Assembly (NCBI RefSeq): GCF_000425185.1
Contig: NZ_AULH01000019.1
Span: 1 to 64,000 of the forward strand
Source: Pleomorphomonas koreensis DSM 23070
Lineage (GTDB): Bacteria; Pseudomonadota; Alphaproteobacteria; Rhizobiales; Pleomorphomonadaceae
Length of the DNA: 64,000 bases
Direction of reading: 5' to 3'
Shown: positions 16,928-25,100 of the stretch, one piece after another
Position numbering within the stretch: the first letter of the stretch is position 1
How the letters are laid out: each line of letters starts with the position of its first letter
Translations under genes and position numbers: made by a program
The notes under the pieces: model-generated
Databases searched by the model: none
What the model saw: the letters and a program-made list of their open reading frames with translations, nothing else
What the model was told of the DNA's origin: nothing

Positions 16928-19677
16928 GCTGCGATCCCATAGTCAGCGCTGGTGATTTCCTTGAGGGCCGCGATCAGGCCCGGGCGGTCGAACTTGGCAA
17001 CGTACTCGTCGAAGCCGGACTGGCGGCCACGCTCGATCGACGCCGGCGTGCAGAGCGCCGACAGGGCGATGATCGGCGTGTGCTTGAAGCGGGCGTCGCG
17101 GCGCAGCATCTCGGCGAACTCGAAGCCGTTGACCACGGGCATCTCGATGTCGGAGACGATGACGTCGAAGGCGGCGCCTTCGCCGAGCAGGCGGAGCGCT
17201 TCGGTGGCCGAGGCGCAGACGGTGACGTCGAAGCCGGCGGCCTTCATCACCGGCCCCAGCATGTTGCGGAAGAAGGCGCTGTCGTCGATGAACAGCAGCT
17301 TGCGCGTCAGCGCGGCCGACGAGATTTCCTTGCGCTTGAACCAGTCCTCGAAGGCCAGCGGCAGGTAGTGGCCGATGTCGAGGATCTCGGTGGCCTTGCC
17401 CTTGATCACCGCCGAGCCGAGCACGCCCGGCACGTCGGAGCCGACCTGGATGTTGAGCGACTCCTCGACGATGTCGACGATCTCGTCGACGACGAGGCCC
17501 ATCGAGCGGCCGGCGTCGGAGAACACCAGCATCGGCTGGGTGCCTTCCTCGCGGCGGCGGACCTCGTAGTTCGGGTAGACCAGCGGCATCAGCGAGCCGC
17601 GGTACTGCACGAGGTCGCGGCCGTTGGAATGCTCGATCTTTTCGATCTCGAACTCCTCGAGGCGGGTGACCAGCGACAGCGGCACCGCCTTCGGCTCGGG
17701 CGAGCCGGCGCGGAACAGCAGCATGGAGATCTTGGCGTCGTTGTCGATGCCGCGCGAGGCGTCGGCGTCGGCATGGCTGTCGAGCGTGTCGGTGGCGACG
17801 GCCGTGCCGATGGCGCTGGCGACGCCGTTCGGATCGACGATCATGATCACCGAGCCGTCGCCGAGGATGGTGTTGCCCGAGAACATGGTGATGTGGCGCA
17901 GCATCTTCGACATCGGCTTGACGACGATTTCCTCCGTGTGGAAGACGCCGTCGACCACCAGGCCGAAGGTGACGTTGCCGACCTGCATGACGACGATGAA
18001 GCCCTCGTCCTCGCTCTTCTCGGCCGAGACGTCCACCTTGAGGAGGCCGGCCAGCGGCACCAGCGGCAACAGCTTGTTGCGGAGACGAAGGACCGGTGTG
18101 TCCTTGATGCGCTCGATGCGGTGCTCGGAGTTGTTCTGCACCCGCACCAGTTCGACGACGGAGAGCTGCGGGATGGCGAAGCGGTCGCCGCAGCTCTCGA
18201 CGATCAGCGTCGAGACGATGGCCAGCGTCAGCGGGATCTTGATGGTGAAGGTGGTGCCCTTGCCCTGCACCGACTTCAGGTCGACGGTGCCGCCGATGGT
18301 CTCGATATTGGTGCGGACGACGTCCATGCCGACGCCGCGGCCGGACACCGAGGTCACCTTGGCGGCGGTGGAGAAGCCGGGGGCGAAGATGTGCTTGTAG
18401 ATCTGGCCTTCGGTCATCTTCTCGAGTTCGGTCTCGGTGGCGAGCCCGTTCTCGATGATCTTCTGGCGGATGCGGTCGAGACTGAGGCCGCGGCCGTCGT
18501 CGGCGATCTCGATGATGATGTGGCCGCCCTCGTGATAGGCGGCGAGGCGGATGGTGCCCTTCTCGATCTTGCCGGCCTTGCGGCGGTCGTCGGGACGCTC
18601 GAGGCCATGGTCGGCCGAGTTGCGCACCATGTGGGTGAGCGGATCCTTGATCAGTTCCAGCACCTGGCGGTCGAGTTCGGTCTCGGCGCCGACCATCTCC
18701 AGTTCGATCTGCTTGTTCAGTTCCTGGGCGAGGTCGCGCACGATGCGCGGCAGCTTCTGCCAGGCGTTGCCGATCGGCTGCATGCGCGTCTTCATGACGC
18801 CTTCCTGCAACTCGGCCGTGACATTGGAGAGGCGCTGCAGCGGCACCTTGAACTCGCTGTCCTCGTGGCGGCGGACGATCTCCAGGAGCTGGTTGCGGGT
18901 CAGCACCAGTTCGGACACCATGGTCATCAGGTGTTCGAGCGTCTCGACGTTGACGCGGATGGACTGGCTCGACACCGAGCCCTTGTCGGCCTTGGCCTCG
19001 CTGTCGCCGTCCTCGGCCGCCTTGGCCTTCTCGGTCTTGCCGTCCGGGCTCGCCTGCTTCATGCGCGCCTCGATCTCGGCGGCGACGCGGGCGAAATCGA
19101 TGCCGGCGGGCGCGGGGGCGGGCGCCTCGACGGCCGGCTCGGCGGCGGCCGGCAGCTCGACGGCGGTCTCGCGGAAGGCGCGCTCCAGCTCATCGAGCGA
19201 CACTTCGCCGGGACGCAGCTCGCGTTCAAGCACCTGCGCCACCAGCGTGCCGGCGGTTTCCTTCTTTTCCTTCTTGGGCGGCTCCTTGCGCGGCGCGGCC
19301 TCGGCCATGGACATGGCTTCGAGCAGCGAGATCAGGTCACGGTCGTCGCCCTTGGGCTCCTCGCCCTCGTTGGCTTCGAGTTCGGCCAGGATGCCCTTGA
19401 TGCGATCGATGGTCTGCAGGACGAGGCTCACCGCCTCCTCGGTGACGGCGGCGCCCTCGCGGAACTTGCCCATCAGCGTCTCGGCGGCATGGGCCAGCGC
19501 CTCGAGGCGCGGCAGGCCGAGGAAACCGCAGGTGCCCTTGATGGTGTGCACGAGGCGGAAGATGTTGTCCAGAATGCGGGCGTTGTTCGGCTCTTGCTCG
19601 AACTTCACCAATTCCACGTCCACGGTATCGAGCGACTCGTTTGTCTCGGTGAGGAATTCACGCAAAAGGTCGTCCAT
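16924..19677 (-). CDS. cheA: Hybrid chemotaxis histidine kinase CheA with C-terminal receiver domain
   Basis: A 917-residue sensor kinase. Domains in order: HPt (LVHTIKGTCGFLGL, His44), an acidic/Pro-rich linker, dimerisation (SIRVNVETLEHLMTMVSELVLTRN, about 235-300), ATPase (HMVRNSADHGLE and the G-boxes ADDGRGLS and SGRGVGMD), a CheW domain (about 490-625), a second CheW-like module (KISMLLFRAGSPEPKAVPLSLV, about 655-780) and a receiver domain (KLLFIDDSAFFRNMLG, IVSDIEMPVVNG, about 795-915). The receiver may act as a phosphate sink or self-regulator. It heads cheA-cheW-cheY-cheB-cheR; no receptor, cheD or cheX gene is adjacent. Confidence 0.95.
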   Translation of the reverse strand: MDDLLREFLTETNESLDTVDVELVKFEQEPNNARILDNIFRLVHTIKGTCGFLGLPRLEALAHAAETLMGKFREGAAVTEEAVSLVLQTIDRIKGILAELEANEGEEPKGDDRDLISLLEAMSMAEAAPRKEPPKKEKKETAGTLVAQVLERELRPGEVSLDELERAFRETAVELPAAAEPAVEAPAPAPAGIDFARVAAEIEARMKQASPDGKTEKAKAAEDGDSEAKADKGSVSSQSIRVNVETLEHLMTMVSELVLTRNQLLEIVRRHEDSEFKVPLQRLSNVTAELQEGVMKTRMQPIGNAWQKLPRIVRDLAQELNKQIELEMVGAETELDRQVLELIKDPLTHMVRNSADHGLERPDDRRKAGKIEKGTIRLAAYHEGGHIIIEIADDGRGLSLDRIRQKIIENGLATETELEKMTEGQIYKHIFAPGFSTAAKVTSVSGRGVGMDVVRTNIETIGGTVDLKSVQGKGTTFTIKIPLTLAIVSTLIVESCGDRFAIPQLSVVELVRVQNNSEHRIERIKDTPVLRLRNKLLPLVPLAGLLKVDVSAEKSEDEGFIVVMQVGNVTFGLVVDGVFHTEEIVVKPMSKMLRHITMFSGNTILGDGSVIMIVDPNGVASAIGTAVATDTLDSHADADASRGIDNDAKISMLLFRAGSPEPKAVPLSLVTRLEEFEIEKIEHSNGRDLVQYRGSLMPLVYPNYEVRRREEGTQPMLVFSDAGRSMGLVVDEIVDIVEESLNIQVGSDVPGVLGSAVIKGKATEILDIGHYLPLAFEDWFKRKEISSAALTRKLLFIDDSAFFRNMLGPVMKAAGFDVTVCASATEALRLLGEGAAFDVIVSDIEMPVVNGFEFAEMLRRDARFKHTPIIALSALCTPASIERGRQSGFDEYVAKFDRPGLIAALKEITSADYGIAA

Positions 19678-19793
19678 ACTTCACCCCCTCGGGAAGGTCG
19701 AACCGGAAGCGCCGCATCCTGAAAAGGCGCCCGCTCTACCAGCCGCTTTGGGGGAAGTGTCCCGTCAAACTGTTAATATTGATTGAAGTGTGG

Positions 19794-19816
19794 GCAATAA
19801 ACGCCGGATCCCGGCG
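19794..19816 (-). terminator. Probable terminator of chpT
   Basis: On the minus strand CGCCGG-GAT-CCGGCG is followed by TTTATTG, about 95 bases after the chpT stop and upstream of cheA. Six-bp stem with a 3-base loop; a read-through into cheA is possible. Confidence 0.5.
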
Positions 19817-19910
19817 ATGTGGGCCTGCCGAAAGGCATGCCGGCGGACCGTCGCGTCCCGCGGAGCGGCCGGCGGTCATCAATGCCGGACCGGCCGACGC
19901 TCGCTCGGCC

Positions 19911-20576
19911 TCAGAGGGCGGCGGAAAGATCGGCGGGCGCGGGCTTCGCCTCGAAGATCACCGTGTCGTTGTCCTTGGCGATGGTGATGACCAGACCGGC
20001 GGCGCGGGCCAGCTCGCCGGCGTAGTAGGGCTGGATGGCATGGGCGTCGAGGTGGTCGCCGAGGTCGCCGGCCAGCAGCTCGGCGACGCGCGGCGGAATG
20101 CGCGAGGCGGCGCCGGTGGCCTCGATGCGCTGCACCGGGTGCGGCAGGTCGCCCTCGACGCGCACCACCACCCGGCCGCCGCGCGGGATGGCCTGAAGCG
20201 AGATCAGCAGGAGGTTGAGCAGCAGCTTCACCTGGTTCTTCGGCAGCAGGCGGCGCGTCGCCTGCCAGTCGATGTCGGCCTTCTCGCTCTCCATGTAGCG
20301 CTTGGCCACGGTCTCGGCATCGCCGAGGTCGACCTCGGCGCCGACCGAGCCGGCGGCGCCGAAGGCCAGGCGGGCGAACTGCAATTTCGAGGAGGCGGTG
20401 CGGGCGCTCTTGCGGATGAGGTCGAAGGCGAAAGCCTTCATCTCCTCGTTGTTCTCCTCGTCGAGAACTTCGAGCCCGTTGGTGATGGCGCCGACCGGCG
20501 AGATGATATCATGGCAGACGCGCGAGCAGAGCAGGGCGGCAAAATCCAGGGCTTCCAGCTTGGCCAGGTCGGACAT
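19911..20576 (-). CDS. chpT: Histidine phosphotransferase ChpT
   Basis: Passes phosphate from the hybrid kinase CckA to CtrA and CpdR in the alphaproteobacterial cell-cycle relay. The 221-residue protein has a degenerate histidine-kinase layout: a DHp helix pair with ALLCSRVCHDIISPVGAITNGLEVLDEE (phospho-His22), then an ATPase-like domain without the usual nucleotide boxes. The start at 20576 was preferred over an ATG four codons upstream because GGAA lies 6 bases before it. It is on the same strand as, and 233 bases upstream of, the chemotaxis operon. Its partner ctrA is at 33.6-34.3 kb; cckA is not in the window. Confidence 0.9.
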   Translation of the reverse strand: MSDLAKLEALDFAALLCSRVCHDIISPVGAITNGLEVLDEENNEEMKAFAFDLIRKSARTASSKLQFARLAFGAAGSVGAEVDLGDAETVAKRYMESEKADIDWQATRRLLPKNQVKLLLNLLLISLQAIPRGGRVVVRVEGDLPHPVQRIEATGAASRIPPRVAELLAGDLGDHLDAHAIQPYYAGELARAAGLVITIAKDNDTVIFEAKPAPADLSAAL

Positions 20577-20699
20577 GGTCGGTTCCATTGGGTTCGGGGC
20601 CGGACGACGGGCAGGGCCTGCCGACGAATCGCACGCGAAGATGCGCCCATGGATAGCGCCCGCCGCCGACGGTCACAAGCTCGGGAAGCCGCCATGGCA

Positions 20700-21206
20700 T
20701 CAATAGGCCAGGAGCTTCAGCACCTCCGGCCAGCGGGCGGCGGCGGCGGCGATCATCGTTTCGGGATCGGCGAGGAAGGCGCGCCGCTCGTCGTCGGAGG
20801 CGAAGAAGTAGAGGCGGTCGCGGTGGATGGCGAACAGCGTCGGGTTGCCCGGCTGGGCGACGCCGCGCGCCACCGCCGCCAGGGCATAGCCGCCAAAGCC
20901 GGGAATATAGGCGGCCGGCGCGGCGCGGAAGGCGGCGGCGTTGCCTTCGTTTGCGAAGTGCCAGTAGGTGTCGCCGTAGACTTCCTCATAGTCGGCGGAG
21001 CCGATCACGGCGCCGCCGCTGACGAAATAGGCCACCGGGTCGTAGCCGCCGATGGAGAGGCCGGTGTAGGGATCGAACACGATCCTTTCGTCCAGCGCCT
21101 GCGACGGCCCGCCGGAGATGAGGAAAAACAGCGACAAGACAATGGCGCGAGCGGTAAAACTCACCCAATCTCGCCGCGGTGATGTCTGATTCGTCGGTAT
21201 GATCAT
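20700..21206 (-). CDS. Secreted YHS domain-containing protein
   Basis: A 168-residue protein with a basic N-terminus and one hydrophobic stretch (FTARAIVLSLFFLISGGPSQA) that should act as an export signal, then a YHS-like domain: GGYDPVAYFVSGGAVIGSADYEEVYGDTYWHFANEGNAAAFRAAPAAYIPGFGGYA. YHS domains are small folds tied to metal or heme handling, though the classic YHS cysteine is missing here. Function unknown; periplasmic location inferred. It is transcribed toward chpT and divergent from eipA. Confidence 0.8.
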   Translation of the reverse strand: MIIPTNQTSPRRDWVSFTARAIVLSLFFLISGGPSQALDERIVFDPYTGLSIGGYDPVAYFVSGGAVIGSADYEEVYGDTYWHFANEGNAAAFRAAPAAYIPGFGGYALAAVARGVAQPGNPTLFAIHRDRLYFFASDDERRAFLADPETMIAAAAARWPEVLKLLAY

Positions 21207-21327
21207 GCTGTCACCGGTCGACCCTCCCGTTCATCTTGCCTTAACGGAGTGTCGGCGAGGTTAATGTTCGGATCGTCTCGCCGCCGGCCGCTCCGGTTCG
21301 CGGCGGACGACAGGCGGAGGATTGCCG

Positions 21328-21903
21328 ATGTCGCGTCTGTCGGTGCTGAAAGCGCTGCCCTTCCTCCTGCTGGCTCTCCTGGCCGCGCCGTCGCTGCCGG
21401 CCGCCGCCCAGCAGATGCAGCAGACCTATTCCTCATCGGAACTCGTCAACACCGGCCACAAGTTCTTCGGCGAGATGTCGGGCGGGCTCGCCTCGGCCAT
21501 CGAGCGGGCGGCCTCCAGCTACGGCCAGCCCAACGGCTATATCCTCGGTCAGGAGGGCTCCGGCGCCTTTCTCGGCGGCCTGCGCTACGGCGAGGGCACG
21601 CTCTACACGCGCAACGCCGGCTCGGTGCCGGTCTACTGGCAGGGCCCGACGCTCGGCCTGGACGTTGGCGGCGACGGCGCCCGCACGATGATTCTCGTCT
21701 ACAACCTGCCGTCCCTGCAGTCGATCTACCGGCGGTTCGGCGGCGTCGCCGGTTCGGCCTATTTCATCGGCGGTTTCGGCCTCACCGCGCTCACCTCCGA
21801 CCAGATCACCCTGGTGCCGGTGCGCACCGGCGTCGGCGCCCGGCTCGGCGTCAATGTCGGCTATCTCAAGTTCACGCCGCAGGCGACCTGGAACCCGTTC
21901 TGA
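21328..21903 (+). CDS. eipA: DUF1134 family protein, EipA-like envelope integrity factor
   Basis: A 191-residue exported protein with a signal peptide (SVLKALPFLLLALLAAPSLPAAA) and the DUF1134 domain: GHKFFGEMSGGLASAIERAASSYGQPNGYILGQEGSGAFLGGLRYGEG, then GPTLGLDVGGDGARTMILVYNL. In Brucella the homologue EipA supports cell envelope integrity and is under CtrA control (established for that genus). Upstream here, TTAA at 21241-21244 and GGTTAA at 21259-21264 are possible half-sites, but not a full CtrA motif. GCGGAGG precedes the ATG at 21328. The protein probably acts in the periplasm. Confidence 0.88.
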   Translation: MSRLSVLKALPFLLLALLAAPSLPAAAQQMQQTYSSSELVNTGHKFFGEMSGGLASAIERAASSYGQPNGYILGQEGSGAFLGGLRYGEGTLYTRNAGSVPVYWQGPTLGLDVGGDGARTMILVYNLPSLQSIYRRFGGVAGSAYFIGGFGLTALTSDQITLVPVRTGVGARLGVNVGYLKFTPQATWNPF

Positions 21904-21915
21904 GCCGCCGTTACG

Positions 21916-21946
21916 GCCGGAGGCAGGTCTCCCGGCGCTTTTTTCG
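21916..21946 (+). terminator. Rho-independent terminator after eipA
   Basis: Stem GCCGGAG / CTCCCGGC with one bulged base, followed by GCTTTTTTCG, just past the stop codon. Confidence 0.75.
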
Positions 21947-22050
21947 CCACCGGACGGGGGTGACCGATCGTTCCGCCCTTGACCATTTCCGTCACCCTGC
22001 GCGACAACTGAAGGGAGGGCGGTCTCGGTGCCGCCTCGGGATGGCGTGAC

Positions 22051-22854
22051 GTGATCGAGACGGTGCTGATCTTTCTGGCGGGCGTATTGACGGCCGGGCT
22101 CGGGGCGCTGCTGCTGATGCCGGCGATCAACGCGCGTGCCGTCCGCCTCTATCGCCGCCGGCTCGACCAGCAGTTGCCGCGCTCGGTGGCCGAGATGGCG
22201 GCGGCCAAGGATGCCGTGCGCGCCGAGATGGCCGCCCGCATGGCGCGCGTTACGGTGGAACTCGACCGGGCGCGGCAGGCGGCTGCCATCGCCGAACTCC
22301 GCAGTGCCGAGGACCGCACGCTGGCGCGGGCGCTGACGGCGGAGAAAGCCGGCTTCGAGGCGGCGATCGCCGACTACGAGAAGCGCCTCGAGGAAGCGCG
22401 CTCCATCGCCCGCTACGCCCACGAGGCGGTGGCGCGGGTCGATGCCGAGCGGCGCGAGTTGCAGCGGCAGATCGCCCTCCATGCCAGCGAGGCCGAGGAA
22501 AGCCGCGACGAGGCGGAATCGCTGGCCGCCGACATGAAGATAGCGCTGGTCGAGGCCGAGGCGCGCATCGCCGTGCTGACCGAAACCATCGCCGACCTGA
22601 CGATGACGCCGCCGTCGGCGCCGGTGCCGGCGCAACCGGCGGCGCCGGTCATCCACGTCGACTTCGTCGCCAAGACCGAGCGGCCGGCGCCGGCCGCCGC
22701 CGACGAGGAGGCCCGCATCGACGATCTCGCCCATCGGCTGAAGATCCTGCGCGCCCGCAACGCCGTCGCCCGCCAGCGCATCGAATCGGCGCTGGCCAAG
22801 GGAAGCGAACCGCCGGGGCAGGGCGACGCGCCGCATTCCGGCTCATCGTCCTGA
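22051..22854 (+). CDS. Membrane-anchored coiled-coil protein of unknown function
   Basis: A 267-residue protein with one N-terminal transmembrane helix (IETVLIFLAGVLTAGLGALLLMPAINARAV, about residues 2-30), then a long Ala/Glu/Arg-rich coiled coil (about 45-185), a Pro-rich linker (PPSAPVPAQPAAPVIH) and a shorter helix (about 235-260). The most natural start is the GTG at 22051. No family name was recognised, though short-helix-plus-coiled-coil anchors of this kind are common in Hyphomicrobiales. It would stand in the inner membrane with the coil in the cytoplasm. It is convergent with the metal transporter operon. Confidence 0.65.
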   Translation: MIETVLIFLAGVLTAGLGALLLMPAINARAVRLYRRRLDQQLPRSVAEMAAAKDAVRAEMAARMARVTVELDRARQAAAIAELRSAEDRTLARALTAEKAGFEAAIADYEKRLEEARSIARYAHEAVARVDAERRELQRQIALHASEAEESRDEAESLAADMKIALVEAEARIAVLTETIADLTMTPPSAPVPAQPAAPVIHVDFVAKTERPAPAAADEEARIDDLAHRLKILRARNAVARQRIESALAKGSEPPGQGDAPHSGSSS

Positions 22855-22881
22855 CGGCCGTTTCCTGATGCGTGCGATCGG

Positions 22882-23751
22882 TCAGCCGGTGCGGTGGCGT
22901 GCCGGCCGCGCTCGCGCGATCAGGCCGCCTGACGGCCCGAGGGCGATGGACAGGGCGTAGATCGCACCGGCGGCGACGATGATCGCCGGTCCCGACGGCA
23001 GGTTGGCGGCGAAGGAGGCGGCGAGGCCGATGCCCGAGGCGGCGGCGGCGAAAGCCATGGCCAGCGCCGTCATGGCGCCGAGCGACCGCGTCCAGAAGCG
23101 GGCGCTGGCGGCCGGCAGCATCATCAGCCCGACCGACAGCAGCGTGCCGAGCGCCTGGAAGCCGGCGATCAGGTTGAGCACCATCACCAGCATGAACAGC
23201 ACGTGGACCAGCGCGCCGTGGCCGCCGACCGCCTTCAGGAAGCCGGGATCGACGCATTCCAGCACCAGCGGCCGCCACATCACGGCGAAGGCAACGACGG
23301 TGAGAGAGGCGACGATGCCGATGAAGACCAGGGCGGTATCGTCGATGGCCAGCACCGAGCCGAACAACAGGTGCATGACGTCGACCGCCGAACCGCGCGC
23401 CGAGATCAGGATGACGCCGAGCGCCAGCGACACGAGATAGAGCGTGGCGAGCGAGGCATCCTCGCGGAGTGGCGTCAGTCGCGTCACGGCGCTGGCCAGC
23501 AGGGCGATGGCGAGGCCGGCAGCCAGGCCGCCGGCCGTCATGGCCCAGAGATTGAGGCCGGCGAGGAGGTAGCCGGCGGCGACGCCCGGCAGAATGGCGT
23601 GCGCCATGGCGTCGCCGGTCAGCGACAGCCGGCGCAGCATCAGGAACACGCCGAGCGGCGCGGCGGCCACCGACAGCACCAGACAGCCGGCGAGTGCCCG
23701 GCGCATGAAGGCGAATTCGGTGAAGGCGGACAGGAGGTCGGCGGCGGTCAT
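22882..23751 (-). CDS. Metal ABC transporter permease (ZnuB/AztB type)
   Basis: Inner-membrane channel subunit of a zinc or manganese importer. The 289-residue protein has about eight hydrophobic helices and the ABC-3 family signature: MRRALAGCLVLSVAAAPLGVFLMLRRLSLTGDAMAHAILPGVA at the N-terminus and GFQALGTLLSVGLMMLPAASARF near residue 195. It overlaps the ATPase gene by four bases (ATGA). The Zur box ahead of the operon makes zinc the probable substrate. The solute-binding protein gene is not in this operon. Confidence 0.92.
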   Translation of the reverse strand: MTAADLLSAFTEFAFMRRALAGCLVLSVAAAPLGVFLMLRRLSLTGDAMAHAILPGVAAGYLLAGLNLWAMTAGGLAAGLAIALLASAVTRLTPLREDASLATLYLVSLALGVILISARGSAVDVMHLLFGSVLAIDDTALVFIGIVASLTVVAFAVMWRPLVLECVDPGFLKAVGGHGALVHVLFMLVMVLNLIAGFQALGTLLSVGLMMLPAASARFWTRSLGAMTALAMAFAAAASGIGLAASFAANLPSGPAIIVAAGAIYALSIALGPSGGLIARARPARHRTG

Positions 23752-24524
23752 GGCGTGTGCTCGGCCTCGCAGAAAGGGGCGGCCTCGTCCCAGGCTTCGA
23801 CGTGGTGGCGGGCGGCGGCGAGATGGTCGGGCGTCAGCACGGCGGCGGTGTCGCCCTCGGCGATCAGCCGGCGGGCGACCAGCAGCGCGCGGGGGAAGCG
23901 CCGGCGCACCAGATCGAGATCGTGCAGTACGGCGACCACCGTGCGGCCCTCGGCATTCCAGCCGGCGACGACGTCCATCAGCTCGTGGGTGGTGCGGTCG
24001 TCGACGGCGGTGAATGGCTCGTCGAGCAGGATCAGCGGCGCGTCCTGGAGGGCGAGGCGGGCGAACAGCACCCGCTGCAGCTGGCCGCCCGACAGCGTGT
24101 CGAGGAGCCGCCCCTCGAAGCCGGCCAGACCGACGGCGGCCAGCGACCGGGCGACGTCCTCGTCGTCGGCGCGGCGGAAGCCGCCGAAGGCGCCGCGCCG
24201 GCCCCAGAGGCCCATGGCGACGAAGTCGAACACCGGCAAGGGAAAGGCGCGATCGATCTCGGCCAACTGCGGCAGGTAGGCGATCTCGTTCCGCCGGCAG
24301 CCGCTCACCGCCACCTCGCCACCGATGGGGCGGATGGCGCCGATCGCCGCCTTGAGCAGCGTCGATTTGCCGGCGCCGTTGGGTCCGACGACGGCGGTGA
24401 GCGTGCCGGGAGCGAAGGTGGCCGAGACGTGGTGCAGCGCCGGATGGCCGTCGTAGCCGATGGTGGCGTTCAGGAAGGCGAGCGTCGCGCCGTCTGGCGC
24501 CGGCTGGTGCCGGATGGCCGTCAC
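23748..24524 (-). CDS. Metal ABC transporter ATP-binding protein (ZnuC/AztA type)
   Basis: A 258-residue ABC ATPase. Seen: Walker A GPNGAGKST (about residues 47-55), Q-loop YLPQ, signature LSGGQLQR, Walker B PLILLDEPF and the H-loop VLHDLD. The start is a GTG at 24524 that overlaps the stop of the small upstream gene (GTGA), so all three genes of the operon are coupled. The short helical segment between Q-loop and signature contains AFPLPVFDFVAMGLWGRRG, typical of Zn/Mn importers. Confidence 0.92.
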   Translation of the reverse strand: MTAIRHQPAPDGATLAFLNATIGYDGHPALHHVSATFAPGTLTAVVGPNGAGKSTLLKAAIGAIRPIGGEVAVSGCRRNEIAYLPQLAEIDRAFPLPVFDFVAMGLWGRRGAFGGFRRADDEDVARSLAAVGLAGFEGRLLDTLSGGQLQRVLFARLALQDAPLILLDEPFTAVDDRTTHELMDVVAGWNAEGRTVVAVLHDLDLVRRRFPRALLVARRLIAEGDTAAVLTPDHLAAARHHVEAWDEAAPFCEAEHTP

Positions 24525-24691
24525 CGCAGCACCCAGCCGATCAGCGCCCAGATGCCGGCGACGAAGGCCGCCGCGCCGGCTAGGCGGGCGCCGAGCCCCA
24601 GCCGCAGCACCGACGGCCGTACGGCGACGACCGCCGGACGACCGGCTTCGGCGGGCGGCGAGGACAGGGAACGGAGGGGATCTGGCGGCAT
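24521..24691 (-). CDS. Small single-span membrane protein heading the zinc ABC operon
   Basis: A 56-residue protein (MPPDPLRSLSSPPAEAG to WALIGWVLR) with a Pro-rich cytoplasmic-type start and one C-terminal hydrophobic helix (about residues 33-54). It begins 43 bases downstream of the Zur box and its stop overlaps the ATPase start by four bases, so it is the first cistron of the operon. No family was recognised. A role in assembly or tuning of the transporter is inferred from position only. The AGGG upstream of the ATG at 24691 is a modest ribosome site. Confidence 0.6.
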   Translation of the reverse strand: MPPDPLRSLSSPPAEAGRPAVVAVRPSVLRLGLGARLAGAAAFVAGIWALIGWVLR

Positions 24692-24733
24692 GGCGGCCCT
24701 GGCTACTCGGCGGCGATCGGAGGTGAGCGAACC

Positions 24734-24746
24734 GTTATAGTATAAC
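24734..24746. promoter_or_regulatory. Zur box upstream of the metal ABC operon
   Basis: Perfect palindrome GTTATA-G-TATAAC, with flanks AACC and GTTTT, closely matching the alphaproteobacterial Zur operator core. It is 43 bases upstream of the first gene of the operon (minus strand). Zinc-bound Zur would repress here. It also faces the rightward AT-rich gap. Confidence 0.85.
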
Positions 24747-24750
24747 GTTT

Positions 24751-25046
24751 TGCTGGTCAACCGTCTCGTCGACCGGCTGAATACCGGCACTTTGGAATCT
24801 ATCAAGGCTGCCGGCCGGCAAATATTAATCTCCCGGAAAGATCACTCTGGTTCTTTCCTGTATGTAAATTTAATTATGACACTCTTCAGGAAACAATTTT
24901 CATTCATACGGAGTTGCATAGAAACCTTCGGAAAGCCTTTGGCGGTGGAAAAGCTATTCCGTATATGTGCGATGCGCATACTTGAAATCTCTGGCCCTGT
25001 TGTATAGTAGGATAAAACCGACACGAGTCTCCCAAGGTTGTAGCAA
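24751..25046. other. AT-rich intergenic stretch before the MarR gene
   Basis: About 300 bases of clearly lower GC than the surroundings. Short reading frames on both strands (60 and 85 residues) lack ribosome sites and family resemblance. An imperfect inverted repeat ATGTGC-GAT-GCGCAT (24965-24979) and a TTGAAA / TATAGT pair (24982 to about 25008, spacing short) upstream of marR may be an operator and promoter. Nothing else is recognisable. Confidence 0.5.
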
Positions 25047-25100
25047 GTGGTCTCCAGTTCCCTCCTTTCCGTCGTCCGTCAAAATGCAGGGGAGGCAGCC

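Noticed and set aside
17080-19722. 880-codon plus-strand frame opposite cheA
   Set aside because: Shadow of cheA: Asp/Val/His-rich low-complexity text, no ribosome site, no domain.
24750-25007. 85-codon plus-strand frame in the AT-rich gap
   Set aside because: It begins on the flank of the Zur box, has no ribosome site and no recognisable sequence; treated as non-coding.
24842-25024. 60-codon minus-strand frame in the same gap
   Set aside because: No ribosome site, no resemblance, and it overlaps the likely marR promoter.
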